Shown piece by piece: positions 13,207 through 23,473 of a stretch of DNA of 64,000 bases (its first letter is position 1; every line of letters begins with the position of its first letter). Under the pieces are notes generated by a model. That model was not told the origin of the DNA and did no database searches. It saw only the letters and a program-made list of their open reading frames with translations. The translations under genes and the position numbers were made by a program. Origin of the DNA: Medicago truncatula (Eukaryota > Streptophyta > Magnoliopsida > Fabales > Fabaceae); contig NC_053043.1 in assembly GCF_003473485.1 (NCBI RefSeq), positions 6,024,001 to 6,088,000 of the forward strand, read 5' to 3'.

Positions 13207-14276
13207 ATGAAGAACACTGCTGAACTTCCTGTAAGCAAATATTTTCACTTTTTACTTTGTCCATACAAAGATTCATGTTTATTATTAACTATTTTCATAC
13301 CTTGCATACAATCAGATTTGTACTTTGAAAGTTGATTTTGGGTGCACAAATGGTTGTCATTCGGATGTGAAGAAAACGTTACAAGAACTAAAGGGTATAT
13401 ATATTTTTCTTAGTTCTTTCAAAATTAATATTTTAATTTCTTTTTGGTCTAGCCTTTTCTAATATTTTAATTTTTTTCATTAAATTGTAAAAATTATAAT
13501 CAGGAGTGAAAACTATTTCTGTTGATCCAAAGCAAGGGAAGGTAATAGTTGTTGGTAATGTAAATCCCATGATGCTAATTAAACTTCTTCGAAAGATAGG
13601 TAGAAAAGCACAACTTTGTTCGTTACAAGAACCAAAGGAAAAAGGAGCTGGTTCTCATGCAAAAAAGAAGCATCATTCTCGTCGGTGTCATGAGAGTAGT
13701 GACACTGAGGAGGAGTATGAAGCCAAACAAGTTTATGGTCATAATCATAAGACACATCACAATCAAAGGAGCAACAAAATGCATGACCAAAATAACATGT
13801 TTGATTTTCGTAATCAACATGCACAACCACGACCGGCTGCTGGACACCAACACGCGCAACCACCACCGACTGCTGGAAACCATCGCGCACCCCCACCACC
13901 ATTTGCTGGATATCAACCCGGACCCCAACCACCGTTTGCTGGATATCGACCACCGCCACCACCAATGTCAGGGTACCGACCATTCTCACCACCAATGTCA
14001 GGGTATCAACCATTCTCAGGATATCGTCCACCACCAATGCCTTGGTACCAACCTCAACATGCTGGATATGCAATACCACCACAAATGTATCCAGGATCAG
14101 GGCCTCTACATGGTTACAATGGATATAGTCATCCCATGGGACCACATGGTTACAATGGATATGGTCATCTCATGGGACCGGATTATGGACATTATGGTTC
14201 AAGGATGCCAATGTCAAGACCCAATCCCATGATCCACTACAACAGTTATGCTGACAATTATCGCTATACTATGTAG
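13207..14276 (+). CDS. HMA-domain (HIPP/HPP-like) protein with Pro/Gly/Tyr-rich tail
   Basis: Three exons (13207-13230, 13316-13394, 13504-14276) give 291 residues. Residues 9 to about 75 form a heavy-metal-associated fold: a beta strand ICTLKVDFG, a cysteine loop, the helix DVKKTLQELKGV, then strands TISVDPKQGKVIVVG and the final LIKLLRKIGRKAQL. Family members bind copper, zinc or other soft metals through a CxxC loop. Here the loop reads C18-TNG-C22, so the cysteines are one residue further apart. A His-rich linker follows (KKHHSRR, HNHKTHHNQ), then repeats of P-P-x-x-G-Y type and Gly-Tyr-Asn-Gly units. The C-terminus lacks a CaaX box, so it is not an isoprenylated HIPP in the strict sense. 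The tiny first exon is the least certain part. Confidence 0.85.
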
Positions 14277-14744
14277 ATGAAGTATGTCAAAGTTGTTGGC
14301 TACAAGAACTTACTATGGTTTACTTTTCAGACTATTTTTTTCGGTCTTGGTATCTACTTTTAAGACATATTTTGGATACTACCTTCTTTTTATTTCGATA
14401 TTATCCAATTATGTTATCCCATTTTCATTTGATTATATATGCTACTTTGGTTAAGACATCTTTTGGATACTATCTTTTTATTTCGATATTATCCAATTAT
14501 GTTACCCCATTTCCATTTGATTATGCTACTACTAGTTTACCTCTAATATAATTTTTACACATTTCTAATGTTATAGTATAATCATTTATGTTTAATAATA
14601 TTTATACAATGGAGTTAGAGTAATCCAAAGATGCATTGAAATAACAAAAAAAAATCAAATTTTTTGCGAAGTTTATTTAAGATTATTATAAATGTTTTTT
14701 TTTATGATAGTAGATTTGAAGTTTATTTAAGATTATCATAAATG
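14277..14744. other. HMA gene 3' flank before the Copia insertion
   Basis: The first about 280 bases hold two copies of a block with TTTTGGATACTA, TATTTCGATATTATCCAATT and CATTT-CATTTGATTA (about 14370-14435 and 14455-14525), probably in the 3' UTR. Just before the LTR, a GAAGTTTATTTAAGATTAT block is duplicated (about 14668 and 14719). No gene is seen. Confidence 0.5.
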
Positions 14745-15087
14745 TTTATTGGTTTAGTAATTCAGTTTAGTTAGTTTTAGCTTTATTTTTGATTAGTAGT
14801 TTGTTTAGAAACTTGCACTTGAAGTAACTAAATCAAGTTACTTGCATGTGAAGTAATAAGTTTGTTAGGAGTTTGTTTTCAGATTTTGTTACATCACTTG
14901 ATGTATATACCTCATTACTCTTGTAAATAGTTATTCCAATTCATTCAATAAAATTACACAAGTCTTTTATTCATATCTCGCTTTCTCTCTCAAAACTATA
15001 GAAACCCTATAATCTCAATTCCATCTTCTTCAATTGAACACAATTTTAAGTGTTGGTTTCATTCAATTTTCATACATTGCTCCATCA
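14745..15087 (+). repeat. Copia 5' LTR
   Basis: It runs from TATTGGTTTAGTAATTCAG to CATTGCTCCATCA and matches the right LTR over its whole length. By eye there are about ten substitutions and one 2-base indel. The usual terminal TG is changed to TT. The sequence CAATAAAATTACACAAG is a candidate polyadenylation region. Confidence 0.9.
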
Positions 15088-15088
15088 A

Positions 15089-15106
15089 ATTGGTATAGCA
15101 GAGCCT
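15089..15106 (+). other. Copia primer-binding site
   Basis: ATTGGTATAGCAGAGCC directly follows the 5' LTR. It matches the common plant initiator-methionine tRNA site TGGTATCAGAGCC, except for a small change in the middle (TATAGC for TATC). Confidence 0.75.
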
Positions 15107-15144
15107 GGTTCGTTCATTGTTGTTAGAAAATTCGTGAAGAATAT

Positions 15145-18100
15145 ATGGCAACTCATAACAACAATATTCTTGCGCATCTACCAGTCTTTGAAGGCAAGAA
15201 CTTTGATCAATGGATCGTGAAAATGAATGTGATCTTCAGATTCCAGGATGTACTTGAAGTTGTGAATGAAGGGATACCAGCACTGGCAGCGAATGCAACT
15301 GATGTACAACAAGCAGCACATAAAGAAATGAAGAAGAAAGATGGAAAAGCTTTGTTCTTGATGCATAGAGTGTAAGCAATGAGATCTTTGAGAAGACCAT
15401 GCATTATGAAAGCGCGAAGCAGACATGGGATGCAATAGAGAAACTGTATTCTGGTGATGGTAAGTTGAAGAAGGTGAGACTTCAAGCTTTGAGAAGACAG
15501 TATGAAGTGTTGACAATGGAAGAAGAAGAATCTGTTAGTCAATACTTTGATAAGGTGCTCAATCTTACAAATCAGATGACAAGGAATAGTGAAACTGTCA
15601 CTGATGTGATGAAGGTGGAAAAAGTTCTCATAACCTTAACATCAAGATTTGATCACATTGTAGTGGCCCTAGAGGAATCTAAAGACTTAGATTCTATGAA
15701 GATAGAGGAACTACATGCAAGTCTTGAAGCACATGAATTGAGGTTGATTGATAGGAATGAGAAAGAGGTAAAAGTGTATCATCTAATCAAGCTTTGCAAG
15801 CTCAGTATGAGAAATGTAACACCCCGTTTTCTCAACTTGAAATTTTTTGCATAAATCAGAGTAAACAACTAAAACAGGATGCTACACTTCTTTCGAATAC
15901 AATTATAGTAAAGTTACTATTTATTTCAATCATCTCATGTCATCAATTTAAATCTCAATGCAGCGGAAAACATTTAAATTCAACATCGTGTTGGCACAAC
16001 GGCCTCAACTTTAACAACTTGTTAAAATCCAGTTTAAACAAATCTTCAACACAAAATCATAATAAATACGTAATACATGGAAAACAAGCAAAATCTCCAT
16101 CCCGTTACGTATCAGAGTGACCCTAAGACGACACGTGAGAAAGTCAACTCACTTCAACAGCTATTCTTGATTACCTGCAAGTTACCCACGTAGAGGCAAC
16201 ATTTCCAAGCAGAAAATGTGAGATTTGACATTCAATAATAATAAGCATATAATTCATCAAATGCATTTAACAACTTAAACATCATCAATTAATTATAATA
16301 ATTCTTCATACATTACTTCATTAATAACTCATTGAAAAGTGACAACTTAACGACAACGACAATGCGACATAAACAACTTCAACTCAACAATGCAACTACA
16401 ACTTCTTAATCATGCATGTGGTACCAACCAGGGCATCAAGCCCTCAACATATATAGTATAATTATACTCACAGCGCATCAAACCCTCAACGTAAAGAGCA
16501 AAGGCTCACAGGGAATCAAGCCCTCAACTTTAGATGAGTATGCATGGACTTAGCAACTTACAACTTAGACAACTTATATGACTCCAATATCTTGGAACAA
16601 CAACTTACAACTTTACAACTTAGACCAACACTTGCAACTTAATGATATTAATAATTCAACAACAACAGAGACAGCAACAGAAAACAACTTGCCACATAGC
16701 AACATCAATAATAACAACAACTTGGATGATATAACAACATTATTTTCTATATCATACCTTTTCACATAATATATGAATTTCACATTAACCAACAACATTA
16801 ATCATTTTAACTTAGGTTCTCTGAAAGGCTAAACCTTTATAAACAACTTCCATTCCTACCCCAAAGACCAACTCATAACTTCACGTTCGAAAAAGATCGC
16901 AAGGACACTAGTAGGGCTGACTGCCACTGAGTAATCGCGAGGCGAGTCACTCTACTCGCTATGGCAAGTTCAGAAAAAAAGGGTACTCGCTATGGCGAGC
17001 TCAAACTGATGGCTCTCGGGAGTTTGACATTTTTCACTCAAAAATCTCATTTTTAACTTCCCTATGCCCAAATTTAATCTAAAAACTTGCCTAATCATTC
17101 TTAAACAGGTTAAGGCACTCAAAACCATCTAAAACTCGACCTCTAACATTAATTCTCGAAATCATGTTTTTCTCACTGGGTAACTCGCTATTGCGGATGA
17201 TTCACTCGCTATGACGAGCGACATCTGGGCTCACTCGCGAGGGGAGGGGAATTGCTCGCAAGGCGAGCGATGAAGTTCATCACTCGCGAGGCGAGATCAG
17301 CTACTCGCTATGGCAAGCGATGAATGTCAGCTCGGGCAGAATGCAGATTTTCTCAAAAACTCACCCAAACTCATGGTTCTAACCTTAAAACTGATTCTAA
17401 TCATGGTTCTATGAATAATCTAAGGTCTGGACACTATTTCTACATCAATTCAACAGGTTCCTACTCTTAATTAATCAATTCTCCAACTTTTAACCTAATT
17501 CTCAAATCCTCAAAACTATAACCTACAACTTGTTAAATCCAATTTTCAGAATTATACAACTTAGAATTAAAGAAGGTTCGTCCCACCCTTACCTTAGGTT
17601 AATCGATTGCAAGCTTCTCCTCTTAGGTTCTTCTCTTCTCTTGTTTTCTCCCTTTTTCTCCAAAAATTTGTTTTACGTGAAAACTATTCTGACTCTACTT
17701 TCTCCTATTTATTTCCTCAACCCTCTTTATCTTATTTCCACTTATTCCACCAAACTCTTCTAAATTCCGAAACAGCTCCCACAACTTAATCTCATTTTAT
17801 TTTCAAATCTTATTCTATTAAATAATAAAATAAGTCACTTAATAAATCAACAACACATCACATAATCATATAAATCACATAAGTCATATAAATAGACTCT
17901 AAACTCAACAAAATAATCAAATAATTAAATAGACGAGAGGAAAATTCAAGAAAGGGAAGAAATCATGGAATAATCAATCTAATAAGGATGGTGAGGGCTC
18001 TAGCAAGAGTCAAGAAAAGAATGATGCAAAGTCTGATCAGAAGAAGAAGAAGAAGAAGAAAGATAAGAAAGACATTCAATGCTATAATTGTCAGAAGATG

Positions 18101-18240
18101 GGACATTATGCATCTGAATGTAAATCAAAGAAAATGCCAAGGAACAAAGATGAGGCACAATTTGCTCAGGATGAAAATTCTGATTATGAAAAAGTACTCT
18201 TGATGGCAACAGTCAAAGAGGAAGAAGAAAGAAGTGATGA
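15145..18240 (+). pseudogene. Copia gag, frameshifted and interrupted by a nested element
   Basis: Translation starts at 15145 with a UBN2/Copia-type gag (HLPVFEGKNFDQWIVKMNVI). The frame is lost near 15365, resumes as NEIFEKTMHYESAKQTWDAI up to about 15765, and shifts again before ALQAQYEK. An unrelated element then occupies 15815 to about 17932. Gag resumes with RGKFKKGKKSW, a long lysine run, and a CCHC zinc knuckle CYNCQKMGHYASEC at about 18081-18122. Intact gag packages the element's RNA into particles. This copy cannot make it in one piece. Confidence 0.85.
15815..17932. mobile_element. Nested LTR-like (solo LTR or LARD-like) insertion
   Basis: The insertion starts sharply with TGTAACACCCCGTTTTC inside the gag codon series and ends where gag similarity resumes (about 17932; the end is uncertain). 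It has no coding sequence. Recognisable parts are GCAGCGGAAAACATTTAAATT, CATCCCGTTACGTATCAGAG, ACCTGCAAGTTACCCACGTA and repeats of a GGCATCAAGCCCTCAAC type (16431-16535). A GC-richer zone (16925-17330) has about ten copies of a CTCGCTATGGCGAG/CTCGCGAGGCGAG palindrome. The same landmarks recur from 63103. No CA/TTACA 3' end or target duplication was found, so it may be truncated. Confidence 0.75.
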
Positions 18241-20685
18241 ATGGTACTTGGACACTGGGTGTTCAAATCACATGACAGACAAGAAATCTTGGTTCTCTGA
18301 ATTAGATGATTCAGTTAACAGAAAAATAAGATTTGCAGACAATAGTATAGTTTGTGCAGCTAATATTGGAAAAGTACTGATTCATAGGAAGGATGGCAAG
18401 AAAGCTTGCATCACTGATGTGTTGTATGTACCAAACATGAGAAACAGTCTCATTAGTATTGGTCAATTACGGTAAAAAGGGTACGCTATGAAGGGTGAGG
18501 CACAAGCTATGAAGGTATCTGATAGCAAGAGTAAGTTGATTCTGAAAGCTCCTATGTCAAAGCAAAGAACTTTCAAAATCAACATCAGTGTTATTGAAGA
18601 TAAATGTCTGCTATCAGAAGTTAAGAGTGAAAATTGGTTATGGCATCAAAGATATGGGCATATCAATTTCAGGGACTTGAATATGCTTAGTGAGAATAAA
18701 ATGGTGCAAGGTTTACCAAAGATAAAGCTGACTAATGAAGTATGTGATATGTGTTGTACTGGAAAGCAAACTAGAAGTTCATACAATAAATCTCAGGTAA
18801 TGATCATGGTTGGATATCACTCAACTGGTGCCTACAAACTATATGATCCAAATAGTAAGAAAATAATATTCATCAAGGATGTGAAGTTTGATGAAACAAA
18901 GTGTTGGAACTGGAAAGACAAGGCATCAAATAACTTTGACAGTCACTTCTATCTATCTGATTCAGAAACAGAAGATGCTGGGACTGAAGAACAAGAAGAA
19001 ATAGTTGGTGATACAGATGAAGGAGATGCAGGTGTTGTTAATAGGCCAATAAGGAATACTCAACCACCAGTCAGGTTGAGAGATTTTGAGAGATTTCCTG
19101 GTCAAGCAGTCACAGATGAAGGTGAAATTGTGCAATCAGCAATGCTTGCTGAAGCTGAACCAATATCTTTTGAGGAAGCTCTTAAACAAAATCACTGGAA
19201 GAAAGCAATGATTGAAGAACTAGACTCTATAGAGAAGAATGAAACTTGGAGATTAGTTCAACTACCTACTGATAAGAAGTGTATTGATGTTAAGTGGGTT
19301 TTCAAGACAAAACTGAAGCAGATGGTCAGGTCGCAAAATACAAGGCCAGGCTAGTTGCAAGAGGATTCTTACAGAAGTATGGTCAAGATTATTATGAAGT
19401 ATATGCTCCAGTGGCAAGGATGGAAACAATCAGATTGATTGTTGCTATAGCAGTCAAGAACAACTGGTCAATGTACCAGTTAGATGTGAAATCAGCATTT
19501 CTCAATGGTGAGCTTGAAGAAGAAATATATGTGAATCAACCACCAGGATTTGAGATAAAGGGAAAGGGGGAGTATGTATATAAGCTTGACAAAGCTCTGT
19601 ATAGTTTAAAGCAAGCTCCAAGAGCTTGGAGTAAGAAAATAGATAGTTTTCTTGTTCAACAAGGTTTCCTGAAATGTGTAACTAAACATGGAATTTACTG
19701 CAGAAACACCACTAAAAAGCTTATTGAATGCTTATATGTAGATGACATGATTGTTACTGGAAACAATGAAGAAGAAATGAAGGTTTTTAAGAAAAACATG
19801 ATGAAGAGGTTTGAGATGTCTGATCTGAGCAATCTCACATACTTTCTAGGAATTGAGTTTGAAATGAATTCACAAGGAATTCTGATACATCAAAGGAAGT
19901 ATGCACAAAATGTTTTGAAGAGGTTTAATATGATGAACTGCAAACCAATTTCAACTCCAGTTGACACAGGAGTGAAATTGTCTTTGGTAAATGATGAGAA
20001 AGAAGTGGATCCAACTCTATTCAAGCAAATTGTGAGTTCATTGAGGTATTTGTGCCATACAAGACCTGATATTGCATATGGTGTAGGTTTGATCAGCAGG
20101 TACATGGTGAAACCTACCACCTCACATCTAGTTGCAGCAAAGAGGAATCTGAGATTTGAGAAGGGTACTAGCAATTATGGTATCCAGTACTCTAAGAATC
20201 AGAGTGGTGAACTAGTAGGGTACTCAGACTATGATTGGAGTGGAGATAAATATGACAGGAAAAGCAATGTTGCTTATGTGTTCATGATTGGAAATGCAGC
20301 CTTTTCATGGAGTTCTAAGAAGGAAGCAGTAGTTGCATTATCTTCCTGTGAGGCAGAGTACATTGCAGCTTCTATGACAGCATGTCAAGCTCAATGGATC
20401 AACATGCTACTGATGGAATTACAATTGGTGAAGGATGAGAATACGGAGCTCAGAATTGATAGCAAATCTGCTATAGACTTGGAAAAACATCCAGTAGCAC
20501 ATGGTAGGAGCAAGCATATTGAAACCAAATTCCATTTTTTAAGAGACCAGGTGAACAATGGAAAGTTGGAAGTAAAGCACTGCAAAACAGATGAGCAGAT
20601 AGCAGACCTGCTCACAAAGCCATTGAAGCTAAGCAGCTTTGATTACTTGAAGAAGAAGTTAGGAATGGCTGAAGCATCTAAGTAA
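18241..20685 (+). pseudogene. Copia pol relic (protease, pre-integrase, RT, RNase H; integrase core deleted)
   Basis: The protease motif DTGCSNHMT lies at about 18250-18276. A TAA stop at 18473-18475 breaks the frame just before KGYAMKGE. The GAG-pre-integrase zinc site follows (HQRYGH and CDMCC, about 18640-18755). At about 18796 the sequence jumps from YNKSQ to VGYHSTGAYKLYDP, so the catalytic D-D-E integrase core is gone. Reverse transcriptase is otherwise well kept after a frameshift near 19320: VARGFLQKYG, DVKSAFLNGELEEEIYV, and the active site YVDDMIVTG at about 19735. RNase H has SDYDWSGDK, SSCEAEYIA and IDSKSAI. The open frame from 19294 to 20685 is uninterrupted. Confidence 0.92.
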
Positions 20686-20687
20686 AT

Positions 20688-20699
20688 GAATTAAGGAGG
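20688..20699 (+). other. Copia polypurine tract
   Basis: The short purine-rich AATTAAGGAGG lies directly before the right LTR (TGTATTGG), at the position where plus-strand synthesis primes. Confidence 0.65.
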
Positions 20700-21044
20700 T
20701 GTATTGGTTTAGTAATTCAGTTTAGTTAGTTTTAGCTTTATCTTTAATTAGTAGTTTGTTTAGAAACTTGCACTTGAAGTAACTAACTCAAGTTACTTGC
20801 ATGTGAAGTAATAAGTTTGTTAGGAGTTTGTTTTCAGATTTTGTTACATCACTTGATGTATATATACCTCATTACTCTTGTAAATAGTTATTCCAATTCA
20901 TTCAATAAAATTACACAAGTCTTTTATACATATCTCTCTTTCTCTCTCAAAACCATAGAAACCCTAGAATCTCAATTCCATCTTCTTCAATTGAACACAG
21001 TTTTAAGTGTTGGTTTCCTTCAATTTTCATACATTGTTCCATCA
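20700..21044 (+). repeat. Copia 3' LTR
   Basis: It runs from TGTATTGGTTTAGTAATTC to CATTGTTCCATCA and is about 97% identical to the left copy by eye, which implies a fairly recent insertion. Confidence 0.9.
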
Positions 21045-22390
21045 TTGTTTTTTTTTTAATGATAGCATATGTTTGAGTCCCTTGACAATTTTAAAGTTTT
21101 GATCCCTAAATAAACAATTGTCTCAAAGGATTAGTCCACAAAGTTGTGCTCGCTGATATCTTTGTTTAACAAAAAAATAAATGATTTTTTATGCAAGAAT
21201 ATTTCAACCAGCATCAATTGAAAGAATATTACTACACCACATACACACTGTCGCATAGATTTACATAGTCTACAATCTATCTAAAACTGTGCACACTATC
21301 AATCATGATAAAGTTTCGTCACATTATATACGGTTCCTTTCTGGACAGAAGACAACCGGTTCCTATCTGAAAATTGAGTTATCTTGACAAAAACATTCTA
21401 GCTTGAAAAAATGGCAGTGGTATTTTCAACAGAGCTTAGATGTCCTTGACAATTATATAAGTATTTCAATTTCTCTTGGTGCCAGTCTCGAACTGTGTAC
21501 CTTAAAGGTGAAGTGTGACCTTACAATCATTTGGCTATATAAGTATTTCAATTTGAACAAATGGAATTATTTCTTAAACATGGAAGCCACGTAAACTATT
21601 ATAATAGAACTTAACAGCAACAAATAAACATTGTAAAGAGAAACAGAATTCCATTAGTAAATAAGTATATGATCACCACCGTATGGTTGTACACACATTG
21701 TGTAAATCTCTGTTTATTCAGAATACACAAGATTGCAGAGTCAATTATTACAGAATGAAATTCCTCCCTTATGCCAGCAAGACAAGTTGAAAATATTGCA
21801 AACCATGGAGGTTTAAGGTTGAACATAAAATTCTGCATTGAGACAGAAAAAGAAGGAAAAAAAGGACAAATGCTAACGACTACAAAATTTTCAGCTAAGC
21901 TTTATTCCAGTTGAATTCATGGAACAAAGAAATGGACTGAGGAGCAGGGAAAGATAAACTCAAATGACTATTGGGTTGCTTTAGACAGTTATATGATATC
22001 ATAAGATGCTCACCCAGCAAACTATCCTCAAGCAACTTCAGCAAGTTTTTGCTTCACCAGGGAATGAATAATGCGCCCTCGCAGAGCAGTGGTAATGTTT
22101 ATATATAACATACTTGTGTTAGCAGCCCCATTAAGCCACAAAAGGAGCTTGTGCCGTGCTGCTACTACCCTCTCCTTCCACACTAATCTATATGGAAATT
22201 ACTTCAAAACTTTAGAAAATTCTCTAAGCAGCAAGATGTTTCTGATCATATATGTTTAACATAATTCATCAAGTCTCCAAATCAGGCTCTACCAGCACAA
22301 ATCAATGGATCATTCAAATTCAACTTGGAAAAAAAATGAACTCGTAATCACACTGTCAAAACAAGGGTGTGATAATCAGTACAGAATCTT
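21045..22390. other. Sequence downstream of the minus-strand PPR gene
   Basis: No open frame of note is seen. Bases nearest 22390 are the probable 3' UTR of the PPR gene on the minus strand. The rest is ordinary AT-rich DNA without a recognised repeat. Confidence 0.5.
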
Positions 22391-23473
22391 CTAGTCCCTG
22401 CAAACAAACTGCAAATCATTGAACAGAGTCTTGTACATCCTCTCATTCATACCAACATCCCTCTTCTTAAATTCATCCAGCAATTCAAAAGCCTCATCAA
22501 CCCTCCCTTCGTGACACAATCCTTCCAATACTGTCTTATAAGTAAGACAATCCGGCGACCTAGAATTCCCCAACATATCAAACATAACCTCAATAGCATC
22601 CTCAAACCTCCGTTCCAACGCAAGACTACAAACAATAATCACATAAGTACTCGTACTTGGAACCAAACATTTCACCCTCATTTCCTTATAAAACCCAAAC
22701 CCCTGTTCCACCCTCCCTTTCTCACACAACCCCTTAGCAATATAACTATAACTATAAGCATTCGCCTCACAATTATACAACCCCATTTCACGAAAAACCC
22801 TAATGGCCTCGTCAACTTCCAAACACTTTGCATAAGCTTTAATAATCATATTCAAAACAAAAGTATCCGGTATAACCCCAATGGCCTTCATCTGCTTCGT
22901 TAAAGACCTTACCGAACGTAAATAAACATAACAAACGTTTAATTTATTAAACCTACGTAAAAGTGAGTTGAACAATAAAGTATACGTTTCAAGATTAGGT
23001 TTAGCATCTTGTGAGTTTAGCATTATGTTGTAAACGTCGAAGGCGCGGTTGAAGAGGAATTTACGGGAGCAGCAGAAATGGAGGATGGTATTGAAAAGAG
23101 GGAGTGTGGGTTCACACGCGCCGGCAAGTACTTCTTCTACAAGGGTTTCAGCTTGTTGGTAATGGCGAGAGGTGGCGAGGTGGGTGATGATGGTGTGGTA
23201 AGTTAAGGAAGTGTGTTTGTAGGAACGTTGTTGGGATGTCCAACGGAAAATGTCGAGAGCGAGGTCTGGGTCGGATTGGGAGGTGAGGGCGTGGTTAACA
23301 TCGGTTGGAGTGAAACCGGGTTTGAGGTGGTTGATCCAGGTTTCGAATTGTTTTTCGAGTGGTGTTTTGGATGGGGTTGTTGTTGGGATGGTGGAATAGA
23401 ATAGAGAGGTGGAATAAACAGAGCGTAAATTGAACAAGCGTTTTGCAATGATGATATTGATGCCCATAGCCAT
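22391..23473 (-). CDS. P-type pentatricopeptide repeat protein, At3g25210-like, mitochondrial
   Basis: One uninterrupted exon encodes 360 residues. The first about 30 residues are rich in Arg, Ser, Ile and Leu and poor in acid, as in mitochondrial presequences. Then come FETWINHLKPGFTPTDV, SDPDLALDIFRWT and, from about residue 158, about five 35-residue PPR units: LETYTLLFNSLL, PDTFVLNMIIKAY, ANAYSYSYIAKGLC, PSTSTYVIIVCSL and PDCLTYKTVLEGLC. There is no E or DYW extension. P-class PPR proteins bind organellar RNA base by base and support its processing, stability or translation; the target here is unknown. The order of segments closely follows what I recall of Arabidopsis At3g25210. The ATG at 23473 gives a natural presequence. 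Confidence 0.92.
   Translation of the reverse strand: MAMGINIIIAKRLFNLRSVYSTSLFYSTIPTTTPSKTPLEKQFETWINHLKPGFTPTDVNHALTSQSDPDLALDIFRWTSQQRSYKHTSLTYHTIITHLATSRHYQQAETLVEEVLAGACEPTLPLFNTILHFCCSRKFLFNRAFDVYNIMLNSQDAKPNLETYTLLFNSLLRRFNKLNVCYVYLRSVRSLTKQMKAIGVIPDTFVLNMIIKAYAKCLEVDEAIRVFREMGLYNCEANAYSYSYIAKGLCEKGRVEQGFGFYKEMRVKCLVPSTSTYVIIVCSLALERRFEDAIEVMFDMLGNSRSPDCLTYKTVLEGLCHEGRVDEAFELLDEFKKRDVGMNERMYKTLFNDLQFVCRD

Larger units (their letters stand above)
14745..21044 (+). mobile_element. Defective Ty1/Copia LTR retrotransposon
   Basis: Two direct LTRs (14745-15087 and 20700-21044) flank a primer-binding site, gag, protease, pre-integrase, reverse transcriptase and RNase H in Copia order, with a purine-rich tract before the right LTR. 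The integrase core is deleted, the reading frame is broken several times, and an about 2.1-kb unrelated LTR-like element is inserted in gag. The element cannot move by itself. I could not find a convincing 5-bp target duplication. The right flank (TTTTTTTTAATGATAG) resembles the sequence at about 14698 left of the element, which suggests a local rearrangement. Confidence 0.93.

Noticed and set aside
13579-14145. 188-codon open frame on the minus strand opposite the HMA gene
   Set aside because: It is the complement of the repetitive Pro/His/Tyr-rich coding region, has no domain and no splice support; the plus-strand reading gives a clear HMA protein.
15794-16120. Open frame spanning the gag junction and the nested insertion
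   Set aside because: It is made of a few gag codons in the wrong frame joined to non-coding LTR sequence.
16925-17330. CRISPR-like array of palindromes
   Set aside because: The spacing is irregular, there are no unique spacers of fixed length, and the setting is a plant LTR.
17530-17789. Small hydrophobic open frames inside the nested element
   Set aside because: They are AT/CT-rich LTR sequence with overlapping frames and no conserved pattern.
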